Source: Gymnothorax reevesii
Taxonomy: Eukaryota > Chordata > Actinopteri > Anguilliformes > Muraenidae
Assembly (NCBI GenBank): GCA_029721435.1
Contig: CM056587.1
Span: 13,971,167-14,035,166, forward strand
Direction of reading: 5' to 3'
DNA length: 64,000 nt
In this document: positions 34,271-47,619 of the stretch, piece by piece
Layout of the letters: each line of letters begins with the position of its first letter
Numbering within the stretch: position 1 is the stretch's first letter
Program-made: the position numbers and the translations under genes
The notes under the pieces: model-generated
Databases searched by the model: none
What the model was told of the DNA's origin: nothing
Seen by the model: the letters and a program-made list of their open reading frames with translations, nothing else

Positions 34271-37200
34271 AAGGGAGAGAAGGGTCTGGATGACATCAGC
34301 AGGCAGAGAGAGTTTGAACAAAAGAAAGATGAGGAGGAGGTCTGTTCTGACCAATCAGAGAAAATGCTGCTCAGAAGCTTGTTTCAGTGCAGGAATCAGA
34401 AGGGGGAAACATGAGTTTCTGTTAGAGACACTAGAAAGGCCCGGGGAGGCGTTCATGAGGCCACCAACGCTTCAGGGTCACTTCTTCAGCGACTCCTGAG
34501 ATATTCGATACAAGAACATTGTTGTTTAACAGTGTAAAAAAAAAATCTTCCAATAAATTCCAGTCTTCCGTTGAGACATGGGCAGGAGAACTGCTTTTTG
34601 GCAAACAGGACTGCGGAAAATTTTTTTCTGCTCAGTGTAAAATTCGAAATGGCAGTCAGCCTCACAGCTGAAGTAATGCCGTCAGTTTCATCTGCAAAAC
34701 AGGACTTTTTCTTCTAAAATGTCTGCCGGACCTATCAATTGAGTAAAGCTGTTTATATATTGGACTGCACAGAGTGCGGTCTAGAGACAAACCCGGAAGC
34801 ACCATTTATATGATGAAATGCTTCAAAAACTGCGTGGAGTCCTCCAGAGGATGAGTAATATTCCAGTGAAATTAGGGTACAAGCAAACAAGAGCTCAAAC
34901 GCTCCTAACGCTCAAACTATTCCCTTTGCTCAGATGTTTGTGAAGCACTAAGCAGTCGTATAATCCCATCTTTTGACTTTACCTGTAGCCCAGAACCTGC
35001 TATAGCTACACCCAGTTTGGTAGAATTTGTATTCAATTCCCGAATCCTTTACTGTTTTTTAAATATGGCTGAAAGATGACTTGTCACAGATATTGCTGTC
35101 ATTCAGAAGGGGAAAAAAGATGAGTCGAATACAAATCGTAGAAAATACCAGGTGACCTTTCAAATTTCTTTTCAATATTTTAGTGAAAAAAAGTTTGTGA
35201 AAGTGAGACTTCTCTGCATGTGGGATTTTTTGATGCTGATTTTCTGGTTAATTCTGTACTTTATTTTGTAAAGGACAGTAAGGGATTCATAAACTATTAA
35301 TCATTTAATATTCACAAAAGAAACACAGAATTGCATAAAGCATGTTTCAGTGTTTTTGCTGCCGTGGCTTGTTTATTAGGCCTATGTCATGGCAGTTAAA
35401 TGGGGAAGAACGCCTTCAGCTGGCCTGAGAAACCCATTAGCTCTGCTGACGAGCGCAGCGGGATCACATGATCCAGGTGTCCCGAGAGTCTCAGTTCTGG
35501 GCTGTTTGTCACACGTCCAGGCAGTCAGGCGAGGCTGGATCTCGTACAGAGTCAACGCTGACCGATATTCAAGACATTCCAGCATCTTACAGTGATTTCA
35601 GGCGGCACAGAAAGCCTAGTCCACCCGTTCGCGTTTTTAAAAACAGGGGCTTTCCTTCTTCATTTTCCAAAAAAAATCGCCATCGACATGAAAAAGTAAA
35701 ATCATACTTAAAGTAATTTTAAGAACATGCCAAACCATTAGGCGGCAATCATGTAATTTAATGTCTGACTATGGAGGCCAATCGCAAGCCTTAAAAACTC
35801 GCAATAAGGTGAGAGCATGCAGGCATCACTGTCTAAAACCCCTGCCTTCTCAGTCCACACTTAAGCAAGGGAAACAGAGCCTAGACATCTTCACTCAGGA
35901 AGGTAGAAAATGGAATGGCTGCATTCAAATAGTCTTTTATGCTTAGGAAAGTTCTTATCTCCTTGAAAATGACCTGGAATTGTCATGTGGCTCCCATGAT
36001 AAGTGTATTTGAATTGTGTAAATGTAAAAAAAGGTACTTCAGTGACTCATAATGTATCACATTTAGCACAGGGTACACTGACACATCCTTAACACAGAGA
36101 AAGGAGATAATGCTGCCCTACAATTCCTTGTGGCAGCAGTATTTAGAGCGACGACCATCCATCCGGCCAGTCTTGAAAACCAATGAACGTGACGGGCAAG
36201 AGACGCATGATCACATGGCCTGGCGTAAGGGCATTCAGATGCTCTTATTAGCGCGGTTGTCTCCCTATGCTGCTATGAATTCCCCTTTACACCTTTTCTT
36301 CACCCCATGAAGTTGTCCATCGAGGTTAAAGAAAAGTGGTGGGGAATTAGACAATAGGATGCAATTCAAACGCGGCCTAGGTTTCAAAAATACTTGATTA
36401 AGTGTGGACAAGGCGTAACATTTATCTTGACCTGCTTTTAGCTATTAATTTTAATGAACATTAGGCAAACTCTGACTACAATCAAGACGGTCAGGTATGG
36501 TCCATTATTCTCGTTAAGCCGGTAACATGAAAAAAATGCAGCAATTAAAAATGCAGCAATTAAAAAGTCGTGCTTACTTTTGGCAAATTGACATTTTCTT
36601 TTTTGTATTCAAACATTCATGAAATGCAGGTTTGATGGGCCTGCAGGATGTGCTAAAAACAAACATGGAAGTAAGCTCAGTATTCTTTTGTTGCAAAGTG
36701 AATAAAACTTTTTTTTTTTTTTTAACAAAAGTATTACTTCAGTTTTCAAATTAATCACAACAAAATTGCACTGAGAAGGAAGCTGTGTGTTTTACTGCCA
36801 ATGGGTTATTCTAGCCATTGGAAAACTTGTTCATTGAGAGAAATGATTGAAAACAGGTCAGGACCGATCATTACATTCAAGGGATGTTTTGCGGCTCCTC
36901 AATTTTCAGCTCATTAGCCACGACTATTCAGAGTTAGGACTGTCAGCCAAAGAGCAACTACACAGAAGAAAACTTTTAGACTTTTTTTATATTTAGCTCT
37001 GTAAGCATGACTGCGTACATTTCTTCACGTGTGAGTGTGTGCTTGAATGTGTTCGTGCTTGTGTGAATGTGTGCGAGCTTGTTTGCGCGTGCATGGCCTA
37101 GGTTTCACCTCTCTGAAATATAAAGGTATTTCCTACACCAGAAGGTGAATAAATTGCGTGATTGCCTCTTTTTTTCTTTTTTGGGGGCTGAAAAATGCGC

Positions 37201-37394
37201 CTAATTCGTTTTCCAGATGATGCGGCGGACATTTATCACACAGAGATGTTCTTTAGATATGGTGTTCGCTACTGCACTGAACTGAGGCAGTATGAACATG
37301 TTGTGCCAGTCTGTTGCGGATTCAGAACTAAGGGTTTTGTGTGCTGAATGTGTAGCTTTATTTGCATAGGAATATGCACAGACATGCTGCATAA
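34271..37394. other. no gene seen
   Basis: Frames up to 82 codons are unremarkable. The segment has poly-T near 36708-36723 and a TG-rich patch near 37020-37080. No exon or element boundary was recognised. Confidence 0.4.
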
Positions 37395-38534
37395 CAGTGG
37401 ATCTCAAACTCGGTCCCAGAGCCCCCTCGTGCACGCTGGTTTTTGTTCCAGCCTCAGTTGCAATTAAATTATTTTTACTAGTTGTTAATTTTTCAAACTA
37501 GGTGCCTTCTATGTAAGATGACTAAAAATCTTCATCACATTATCAGAAATAGCATTGTATGACATGTTCGATCACATTCTGAGGCTAGGAAGTGCTTATT
37601 GGGCTACATGCAAACATATAATGGCATAACGGGAGGCAAGTTATCACTGATCAGATGGAGACTGATCTGAATCACTGGGCTGCTAATTAGGCTACGTTCA
37701 GACAGCAGGCAAATGTGGCTCAAATCCGTTTTTTTTTTGCCCATTTGTGACCTGTATCCGATCTGTTAAAGACAGTTTGAGCAGCACAAATCTGATTTTT
37801 TAAAATCTGACCCAGGCCACTTTCATATGTGGTCCTATAACCGATACGTATCTGATATTTTGCAATGCGACTGCTGTCTGAACGACCAGGTCGCATTTAT
37901 CCAACCTTTACGTCATTGAAATGCAGAGACAAGATGCCTCCTTATTTACTTCCGTCAACAAACAGTGTGTGCCTGCGGGGTCAGGTATTCCCTCAAGACC
38001 TCTTTTGCGCATGCGGATCACCTCAGGGTTGCATTCAGCTCATACTCAAAACTGAATTGAAGTCGCAAATAATGAGTAATATGAACGAGCACAGAAAAAA
38101 AAATCTGATTTCTCCAAGAAATCCAAATTGTGCATCAAGACCTGCTGTCTGAACGTAGCCTAAGTAGACGTCAGGACAACTGGCCACCAATCACAGCCAT
38201 CTGATAGATAATAAACAATTCAAATGATCATGAGGCAATCCTGCATTTTATTGAAGTTTAAGAAAGAAAAATAATTCATGCCAACCAAGTTAGGAGCCTT
38301 TTACCTCAGTGGGTTACGTTACCTTGTTTTTATATCATTGTTTGCCAATTTGCAAGAAGCGCAGTGTGAACTTGCAGATAACATATATTCCTTGCATTAT
38401 TCTGGTATTATGTTAATCGATAAGCGAAGTAATCCATCTAAAAATCAAAAGCAAATACTCAAGAGAAATTAACAGCTTGTTGAAATTCTTTTATTGCAAC
38501 AGTCCTCCCCAGGATTGAGTTTGGGGGACCACTG
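37395..38534. mobile_element. hAT-like element with a MITE inserted in it
   Basis: CAGTGGATCTCAAACTCGGT at 37395 is the imperfect complement of the right end ..GAGTTTGGGGGACCACTG (to 38534). The CAG..CTG ends are of hAT style. The flanks ctgcataa and cgctataa share five of eight bases, so any target duplication is worn. A second element (37687-38163) interrupts it. No transposase is encoded. Confidence 0.6.
37687..38163. mobile_element. nested MITE with perfect 23-bp ends
   Basis: The ends TTAGGCTACGTTCAGACAGC.. and ..GCTGTCTGAACGTAGCCTAA are perfect inverted repeats over 23 bp. The interior repeats 'aaatctgatttt' phrases in both orientations. The perfect ends suggest it is younger than the element it interrupts. 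The target duplication cannot be separated from the TTA/TAA ends. Confidence 0.75.
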
Positions 38535-41500
38535 CGCTATAAAATAGTCATAATATGTTTTACTATGGTTATCCATGCATAATAATTCATTGGAAGAAGA
38601 CATGCAGCGTTTACATTGGATATTTTTAAAACAGAAGTAAAATCCCCAGAGTGATGAGATAATTTAGTTTAAACAGTTTGAAAGCAAAATTCTGATCTCT
38701 ACTTTATTAAATCAGTATAAATCTAACCAGTCTTAACTGAAAGAAGTAGTGAAGAATCCCAATGAGAAGGGAATTTCTGTATCTGAGGTTCGCTTTCTAT
38801 TTGCTTTTTTAATTTCTCAAATGAGGTGCTGAAGTTTTCACAATGAATAAATATCTTAAATAGATGCTGGGGGGGGGGGGGGGGCATTGTGATTCTTTGC
38901 AGTCATACATCACTGTGTTCTATAAGAAACTCCATATTTTTATTAGTTTTCAAGCACTGCCTCTATAATACCCTAAATATGAAATATAGTTGCATCTCAC
39001 AGTTTTGCGGCAGTGATCTGGATGGCATCTGCCATCTGCTGAGAGGGTTAAATTAGCATTGATTTTAAACTCTGGAAAATTATTTTACTGAGGTGGAATT
39101 TGATTCAAATCATAACAATGACATCTTCTTCCACTAGAGCACAGGCCTTGTGTTTCCTTCAGTTTCTTAAATGTTACAGCCTCATCCTTTCAAGTAAGTA
39201 TTTAATCTGCATGCATGAAACTATACACCAAAGGTTGCCATTTTTATTTGAAAGGCACTAAGACAATTCATTCACATGTTCTTGCTGTCTACACTGAATC
39301 CACACCAAACTGGCCGCGATAAATTGTTTCTCTATTGCCTTCCAACACATCTTCAGTCCAATTCGTAAGGTTGCGCTTATTCAGAAAATCCAGGCTGCTG
39401 TGGGCGTATGATGTATTACGAGAGTTACCGACACATGGATTTACACAGATTCAGAGTGTTCACATTGACATACTGCCCAGTCCTGGTTATTCAGGAGGTG
39501 AGTCATCACCATGAGACCGTTTTGTTTTCTCTTAATGAAAATGCGGAAGAAAACAGCACTGTGTGTGCCCAGTCGCATTCCCTCCGGTCCAGTTTGCTGT
39601 AGTTCCGTTTCTCCGTGAGCGGAGCATGTGTTTGAAAAATGCTGAAGGACGGACAGGCGGCCGCGTTCACACTGGGCTGGTCCCTTCACCTCTCCCAGGG
39701 TAAACAGGTCTGGGTTTGTGTTTATGCAGGCACCTCTATTTGTGGCCCCCATTGTGAAAATGAGACCCGTCAAAGAAGAATGGGCGGCCGTGATGTACAA
39801 GCCTCATGAGACATAACAACGCTCTCATAAAGCAGCAGGCACCTGTAATATGTGTTGGTTTAACCATGTAAACATGCCTTTGATGTGCACAAACACTCAT
39901 TTTTCGTTGAACAGACAAGGTTGCCTCGCGCATTTTCAAATTGAATTGACACAGCTATGAAATATCTTTGTACACAGTGGCTAAACCTGACATTTTTGAA
40001 CACGTTTAGGTTTGGGTGAAAAAGAAAAATAGAACTGTTCCCTGCCCCTTTTTTTAGACTTCTTGGAATGGACACAAAGGACACGTCAGCTTGCTTGCAT
40101 AAAAAGAAAGAGGAAAAAAGGCAGAACCAGCTTGTTTGCTGGGAGTTGAGAAAAACCGTGTGATGGGAAATTCTGTGAAATCATGACATTTCAAGGGAGT
40201 TACAGCGGCCCCTAGTGGCAGATATATACACAGCATCCTGTGCTAGTGGTGTGTCGTGTCTCGAGAGCTTGTGAAATGCATTAATTCCTCCGGCTCCCTG
40301 AGGAAAGTGGGGCTCTGTCTCTGCTTGCTGGGCACAATTGTGTGTCTTCTGCTTTGTATCCCCCCTCCCTCTCTATATCCCTCCCCAAAAGAGACGAGCC
40401 CCTACCCGAATGCGGTTCCTCCCGTTTCAGAAATGATTCAGTGAGATCCTGAGATCTTGTCAGCACTGCTGCAAGCCGTGGGCTGGTCCACGTTTTTGGA
40501 ACAGTGCTCAGAATGTAAAATGGTGGACTACGCTGTTCTTGGAGAGCATTAACGAGGAAAAAAAAACTTTTTTCTGTCTTCAGAACATACTCCTCTTGCT
40601 CCCTCCTTCTCGCCCCACAGACACGCCTTTCTTTGGAACCTACAGGCGCTGGAGAGCTGCCCCTGAGAGACAGCCTCTGATCCTATGACATCACGATGAA
40701 CTGCAGGAGAATGGAGAGGGTGAAGTTGTGGACCCATAATGTTTCCTGATCTGATGCACAAATGTACTCATCTGTGTGCTGCAAAAGACAGCAGCACAGG
40801 CATCTTATTGCAAGGCAACATAAGAACTAATGAAAGATTTAATTTTCTGTACATCAGGTTGAAAGATGCCTTGCTCCCGCAGTGTGTCCTGTGCGGTGTC
40901 CATTTTTATGACTCAGGTAAGAAGCTCGAGCCCCAAAGCTGTTGCTCATCAATATAGTCATAAATTAGCCTGTCGCCCTTAGGGGCATGTTTTTTTTTGT
41001 TTTTTTTTTAAGCTCAGTCTCTATAGCCAACTTCCCCCTACTCTTTAAACACTGTCTTCCACTTTAGGCCAGATTCCCTGCCTCTTTGCTAAACCTCCTG
41101 GAAACGTGAAGTTAATGAAAAGAACAGAGTGAATAATTTTGGACCTAAATATATTTTTTCATATTTTAAGAAATTATTTACAACAGCTGGCTGCATAGGT
41201 ATATCGGTTCATTTGCGGTGTGGCGCATTGAGACTGTTTCTCTCTTATTTTGTCCTTTTTTCTTTCCTCACTGGCTGCCGTAAGTGGAAACTGATTTGTC
41301 ATAAATTTTTCAGGCCCGTGAAAACGGCATCTCTGTAATTAGGGGATGTTTCTCCCTCTGCTCTGGACGATGCACCATTCCAGGCACAATGGATGCGTTT
41401 CATGCCGGGACAAAGAGGTGCTGTGGTCCCATATGGGTGTTGCCCGTTCTGAGTCAGTGTCCCTGTAAACTGGATTTATACTAATGGACATTTGCGCCTC

Positions 41501-41621
41501 TGACCAGCTCAATTTTTTTGGCATCTGGATGCAAAAATCTCCGAATATGTTAAGCAGTTGTGCAGTAACCTTTCCTCTCCTCTCCTGTTTGATTTTTCTG
41601 TTTCTGGCTTTAAAAATATAC
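38535..41621. other. no gene seen; one G homopolymer
   Basis: A run of 16 G lies at 38869-38884. Frames up to 119 codons (39441-39800, -) have no recognised domain. Nothing else could be assigned. Confidence 0.4.
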
Positions 41622-41920
41622 TCAATAAAAAAAGTTAAGGAACACGCGATTTTAACCCGAGTATGTGAAATGTAAAAACTAACTATAAATTCCAAGTTTT
41701 GTTTGTGTCATTGATGTTAATCCAAGACACAAAGTGGATCAAACCATTTGATCTGATGACTTTATTACTCCAAAACAGGGTGGCCATTGGAAAGACCAGA
41801 ATCATACTAAATCCAGACCATTAAATCAAAATGTCAAACAGTGTCCAAAGTCATTTAAGTGTCTTGTGTGCCCGCCACATGCTCTCACCACAGCTTGAAA
41901 GTGTATTGGGAACTTCAGAA
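41622..41920. mobile_element. possible Tc1-like stub
   Basis: 'tatactcaataaaaaaagttaaggaacac' resembles the left end of a fish Tc1 family. The following bases contain no transposase match that I can read, and no right end was found. Confidence 0.3.
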
Positions 41921-42257
41921 CTAGAGAAAATAATCGGAAGAAGACTTAGAGGTCCTTAACTGTTTTTTGTTAAGAATATAAAATGTGGAAAAAAAACACC
42001 CTGGAAAAGAGAAGGTGTGAAAAGGCTTATCAGCTTTTACAGAGCTTTTTTTGTCTGGGTGTTTGACCAGAGCTCCACACAGGGAGGCCTGTAATCACAA
42101 TCGGAGCAGTTCCCTCACGCTGCTGCCCTGGGCCAGATTCAGTCACCATCAGGCCAGAAACCTGTGTTTACTCCACGCAGGACAAGAGAACAAGGCCAGC
42201 TGTAGCGCTCAGAAAGAGCAGCCATCTTACACATTTATACACGTTTAAATAGCCATA

Positions 42258-42495
42258 CTAGTGAGGACATTGCATTGACTTTGACTCTGTATCGCCTTTC
42301 CTGAACCCCATCCGTAACCAAATTATGCCGAACCCTAACTTTAACCTTGACCTCCACAGTAACTGAAGCCCTAACTTTAACAAATTAGGCGTAATCCTTC
42401 ATAATCCTCCGTGAGGACCACCCAAAATGTCCTGACAACCCCATATGTCACAAGTACAGCTATAAAAGCCATGCACGCACTCACACACACACGCA

Positions 42496-42533
<38 letters not shown>
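42258..42533. repeat. dispersed repeat ending in a (CA)n run
   Basis: The text 'gtgaggacattgcattgac .. ccctaac .. gtgaggaccacccaaaatgtcctgacaa .. tacagctataaaa' matches a repeat often found beside CA microsatellites in fish. The CA run itself is 42482-42533. Confidence 0.55.
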
Positions 42534-42534
<1 letters not shown>

Positions 42535-44254
42535 CTGCTGTGTGAACGCGTTTATGGCGAGTGTGTGCGTGTGACTCACCCCATCTCCCCGCCCCCATGC
42601 TGAGCGCAGCCCAGGAAGCCCCAGATTCTCCAGTGAACACTTTTCTCCTTCCCATAAAATTCCCAGAATTGTTGGTAAATATTCCCCATGAGGACAGCCA
42701 TCTATTCTCCTTTTGCTCAGTGAGGGAGGCGACAGGGCACATCTTAAAATGGGATCTTAGTTTTCTCAGTCAAGTAAAAATGAAAACTACAACACAATCT
42801 AAATATCCAAAATCCGGACTGATCATTTATTACACTTAAACATTTCAACACTTATTAAGATGTTTTCAATTCCTTCACGCTCACCATGGGATTTTCTTTA
42901 GTGAATACAACTTCAAAAATAATACGCTTTTCATTTTATTGAATATCCACGGTAAGGTGAGTTTCAGCATTACGTGATAGAGTTTTTACAGCTCCATGGA
43001 GAGACTCATGTTTTAAATGAGTTTCTGTTAAAAATGAGGAGCCCTGGTTCTAGGAGGATATGACTATATGCTACCAGCATGATGTGTCACCAGCACATTT
43101 GCAGTGTGCACGGAACATTTAACTCAGACATTTCTGCTGGGCTGCCTCTCTGGATGACTTCCAATGGGGTTCGGCAAATTCTTTGGGGGCTCATCCGCGT
43201 CTGGGCCGCTACTCGTTCCCCAGAGTGTCTGGCTCTCGTCAGACACACATGCTTTATGTCACGGCCTGTCTCGCTGGGAGAGGTGGGTTGGGGGGGGGGT
43301 GTTGGTGGTGATTGGGTCACCAGTCGTGATTTGCAGGATTAAAAATAACAGGGGCGACGAGGCCCACCACTGAACCTGCCCAGTGACCACCACAAACAGG
43401 AAGTCATTTCCACTCTGTGGATCTTTCCTGTCCAAACACATTCCTTTACAGCTTTTTTAACTAAAATAAACTAAGCGGGGTAACAAAAAGGGCGCTAATT
43501 GCGCAAATGATTTTTTACTTCCTGTAATAAGACAAATGAAGACAACCTGAGGCTAGATGTCAAAGGGTATCGGCTTCCTACCTGTTGAAATTCCTCCACT
43601 GGGAATTTGTTTCTTTCCTGTCCTAGTTACCTCAGTCTTTCTCTAGGGCATTCCAGATCCCCGCAGCAGCCAATAAAACTTCTTTCCCTGCAACCTTCAA
43701 CGGATGATGAAATCACGAGATGCACTGAGCTTGCACAAAATTACTCCCAAGAACAAAACTCTTCATGTTACACTCTTTGAACATCTTGAATCGAATTATG
43801 GTGGAGTAATAAAGTTTATGGTCCGGAAATCCAATCAACTGCTGAAAGACACTAGTACGCTTATGAGTGTTTACACACTGGTTCCAAATTAAATCTTTGA
43901 TGCTAAAATACAGGAAGCTTGTGCTGAATAAAGGGAATCCGATGTTCGACGGAGTTCGAGGTTGATACTGTCATGTACTCATGGCGCAAGAGCTCCATCT
44001 AGCCTGAGGCCCAAGTACTTGTTTTTCAGGTCTTGTAAAGCAAAAAGAGTGGAATATCGACCTTTATATCCATTTTTTCTTTGAGTCAATGTGCTCCCCT
44101 CAGACCTAAAAATAATCCCTACTTTTCATAAATATGCTTCCTTGTATTTAGATGATTGATTTGGACAGTATTGCGCTTTGCTGCAGTGAGCGAGGACCTC
44201 AATAGATGTATATTCTATCATTCAATCAGAAACATCTTTGAAAACATATAATGC
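42534..44254. other. no gene seen
   Basis: The frames stay below 95 codons, without recognisable domains. A short G run lies near 43290. Confidence 0.4.
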
Positions 44255-45723
44255 TACACTGAACAAAAATATAAACGCAACACTTCTAATTGCGAGAAAT
44301 ATGACCATGTTCAGAAGCTCATTGTACTTTCATTGAGTGTTGACAGATTGTATGACTATATTGCAATACATTTCAATCAATAATTTAAAAAGACAAAGAA
44401 GAATCTCGTGATGGCGTGATGATAAAGGGGACGGGATTTATGGTCCAAATTTCACAAATCAATATTGGGTCTGTCCGCCTTTAGCCTGCTGCACTGCTAC
44501 ACATCTCTGCTGTGTGGACTGTAACAAATGGTCAATGGTGACTTAGTGGACATGTTCCCACTTCTCTTCAAGAGCTGTGTGGAGTTGGTGGCTATTGGCT
44601 GAAAATGGGAACCAATGACAAACTCATTGCTTGTGGGCATCCCAAAGATGCTGGAAGGAGGCCAAATCCGAGGTTAAGTCGGCCATTCAAGCACACAAAA
44701 GTTTTCAGGCTCAAGGAATTCTGTGCATACATGGGTGACTTGGGTCTGGCACGGTCATGCTGGATGGTTATTGTTTTGAAGGATGAATGGTAGGACAAAA
44801 GGCAGCAGCATTTCATCGTGAAATCACACAGCATTCAAGTTGCTGTTCATCAACTGCAGTTGGATGCCATGTCCTTGGAATATTCCCACCCAAGCCAGCA
44901 CTCCACCACCATGTGCCACCTCGCGCACCACAATGATGTCAGCATAACGATCCTCCGTCCATCCGCTAAATGAAGTTGGAAGCGTGACTTGGCTGTAAAG
45001 AAAACAGTCCTTCATTGTGCCATTTGCCAGCAAACGTGTCTATACACTCAGTCAAACCAATTTTTTCATAGAGCTGTGGAGAGAGGGCAAAAAACGTAAA
45101 GATATGGACTTCCTGGAGATTATTTTTCACGGTTTCAGCAAAAATGGGGTGATGGTGGAGACCAGCTGTCTCATCTGCAGTGGGAGTTACTGGTCTCAGA
45201 CGATCACAGAGATAAAGAGTCCAGATATGATGGTCTTGGGTGGGGGTTGTCACACATAGTCGTCATGCATGCGGGCGGTCTGCTGACTTGCCTCATTCCT
45301 CAAAAAGGTGTTTTATGCAACTTATAGTTGAAACATGGACATTAAGAGCCCTTTCGATATCCCTGAGAAACATTCCTGCATTAAGCATGCCAATGGCACG
45401 CTCCCTGATGGCTCAAGTCATTTATGACATTTCGAACAATGGCAGAACTGGGACTTTTGGGGTAGCCTTTTATTGACTAGAGTACAGGATGTGCCTGGGC
45501 TGACTGTAACTGATTTCAATAGCTCTGGATCATATGTCTGACAGGCCAGTTTTGACAAAGGGCATGAAGTAGACAATGACATGGAGAAGGTGACTGAAAT
45601 GTGCACAGACCAGTGGCACACAACCGTAGTCACATAAATAAATCCAATTAAGCCAACCTCAGAAATAATTATGCATAAAATTGAAATGATTGAACTGTTG
45701 TGTTTATATTTTTGTTCAGTATA
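44255..45723 (-). pseudogene. decayed Tc1-like transposon
   Basis: The ends TACACTGAACAAAAATATAAAC (44255) and ..TTTATATTTTTGTTCAGTATA (to 45723) are inverted repeats of a common fish Tc1 family, and the 1.47-kb span is close to full length. Transposase remnants read on the - strand, for example the conceptual fragments at 44966-45253 and 44824-45033, but stops and frameshifts separate them. Confidence 0.8.
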
Positions 45724-45820
45724 GATATTTGACAGCCAATTATTTTATAATAAACAATCCAAAATGATTTGTGCGCTCAAAAATTTGGAGCAAAGATTGT
45801 TTAAAACACAACACAGAACA

Positions 45821-46160
45821 TACACTGATGAGCCAAAATATTATGACCACTCACAGATGAAATGAATAAAATTGATAATTACCATAATAATGGAACATGT
45901 CACTGTCAGCAAACTGACCATAAACAGTCAGTTTTTGTTGTTCACTTGTTGGATTTCGGAGATTTGGATGAGAGCAGCGGTAAAGAGGGGCTAATAAATA
46001 TGACCAGACTGGGTTTAGGTATCTCCAAAGTGGTTCGGGACGCAGGGTGCACCTAGTCTGCCGTGGTGAGTCCCTACTGACTGTGGCCTGAGGTCAGACA
46101 AACCACCAACCAGCGAGTCAGCCTCGGAAGCCCCAGGCTGATGAACATGCAAAGGCAAGT
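45821..46160 (+). pseudogene. truncated Tc1-like transposon, second family
   Basis: 'tacactgatgagccaaaatattatgaccac' at 45821 is the left end of a different fish Tc1 family. The body follows that family up to about 46160 and then stops matching, with no right end. Only fragments of transposase-like reading remain (around 45862-46056). Confidence 0.6.
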
Positions 46161-46630
46161 AAGGCTATTCAGTCAAGACGGGCTACTGTGGTACAATTTT
46201 GCAGAAAATTATTTTCTGATTACAGCCAGGGACATCTGAGTCGAGCGTTTAAAAAATTTCTGATTAAATATTATTAACTGTAAAATGGCAAATTGCATTA
46301 TAGTTCAATGGTCCAATTAGACAATGTATTGCATTTCACATTGGGACTTCTGGCGTTGCTGTCTGTGTATGTGTTCGGTCCTTCATGTTTTATGATGCTA
46401 TCAGGGATGTCAACAGTGGATGTACAGCGACGGTGAAGAAGAATTTCCCCTTGTGGACAATGAAGTGTTAAGTATAGTCTACCATCATGTGTAGTATCAT
46501 GATCATTCATTGTTTTTTCCAACTCCAACAGTCTGCTTCATTGATTGTTTCAGGTGTGTAACTGTTTGGTTGGAATGAAAGCCTTCATCCACACTGGCCC
46601 TTTCTGGATAATGCTAAATAGCCCTGGGAG
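46161..46630. other. no gene; part of a dispersed MITE end
   Basis: From 46537 to 46620 the text 'caggtgtgtaactgtttggttggaatgaaagcc..cactggccctttctgga' matches two other places in the window (57089-57180 reversed and 57855-57955), so it is a piece of a dispersed element. Confidence 0.5.
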
Positions 46631-46801
46631 TTATTCCACAAAGATGAACTGAGTGACTGAACTGAGTAAGCCTGGCTTTTTCACAAAGTAAAACCTGGAA
46701 ACTATTCAAATCTGGAACATGGACTGAAATAAATACAGCTTTCCGGGTTTTACTTTGAGAAAAAGCCAGGCTTGCTCACTTAGCCAGCTTTTTGGAACAC
46801 C
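46631..46801. mobile_element. foldback MITE upstream of plekha3
   Basis: AGCCTGGCTTTTTCACAAAG (46668) faces CTTTGAGAAAAAGCCAGGCT (46752), and the outer ends 'ttattccacaaag' and 'ctttttggaacac' pair less well. The two arms enclose about 60 bp. It is non-coding. Confidence 0.65.
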
Positions 46802-47579
46802 CACCTGGTCTATGTGCTAGATGCAGGCCAATAATTTGCCCCTCCTGAATATACTCGGCATCAACGGACGTCTTCCAACAATGGTTGTTTTAAGAAATGC
46901 ATCAAACACTAAGAGTCAATCAGGATTAAAAATAATTGTTGCCAGGCTGAAACATACTCATCTCTGCAATAATGATCCGATCATAGGCTCTTAAGTATTC
47001 GCTTGGCCAAGCACAGTGCTGCGCAGAAAGCCACGAACGAAGTGACCAACAACGCGAGCTCCTCCTAGTTATTTTTCATTGGATGTTGAGCTGTCAATCT
47101 ACGCGCAGGGGCGTCTCAGATAAACAGGAAGTGCGCGCATATCAGGGTCAGTGGGCGATTTGTTTACACTGTTGGGTTGGCATTGATATTGGTTGAATTG
47201 CATATGAACTGGCTGCATAGCTTGGTCTCTACGTCTTGGAAAAAAAGAAAATGAACACAGACTGACGCTTTAGTGGACAGCAGCGTTCCGCAGCTTGTTG
47301 CAATTCAGTATGTTTGTCACATGGCTTAATATTTCTCGCTATCGCATATTGGAATATAGCTAGCCAGCTAGCTAATTTGGCATACGTTTGCTGGCTAGAT
47401 TGCTGAAGGATAAAATCAATTTTACCACAGCCTAACTTGGTAGCTGGCTACCTGGCTTCCCAGTTTGTCAGAAATCGATAACTGGAGCTGGCCGGCTTGG
47501 AAAAATCTTCCGAAGCCGTCGGTTAAACTGGGTGCTTTCGGTATTTATGTAGTCAGCTAGCTAGCTTGCTGCATAAATA
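46802..47579 (+). promoter_or_regulatory. plekha3 upstream region and 5' UTR
   Basis: This segment separates the MITE from the start codon and should hold the promoter. The CpG-bearing part is about 47020-47165, and several AGCTAGC motifs occur at 47360-47570. No TATA box or upstream splice site is convincing, so the transcription start is unknown. Confidence 0.35.
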
Positions 47580-47619
47580 ATGGAGGGAGTTTTATACAAA
47601 TGGACGAATTATATCACTG
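47580..47619 (+). CDS. plekha3: plekha3 coding exon 1
   Basis: It starts with ATG in good context (A at -3) and encodes 13 codons plus one base, up to the donor GTGAGT. It carries the lipid-binding K7 and W8. Confidence 0.93.
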
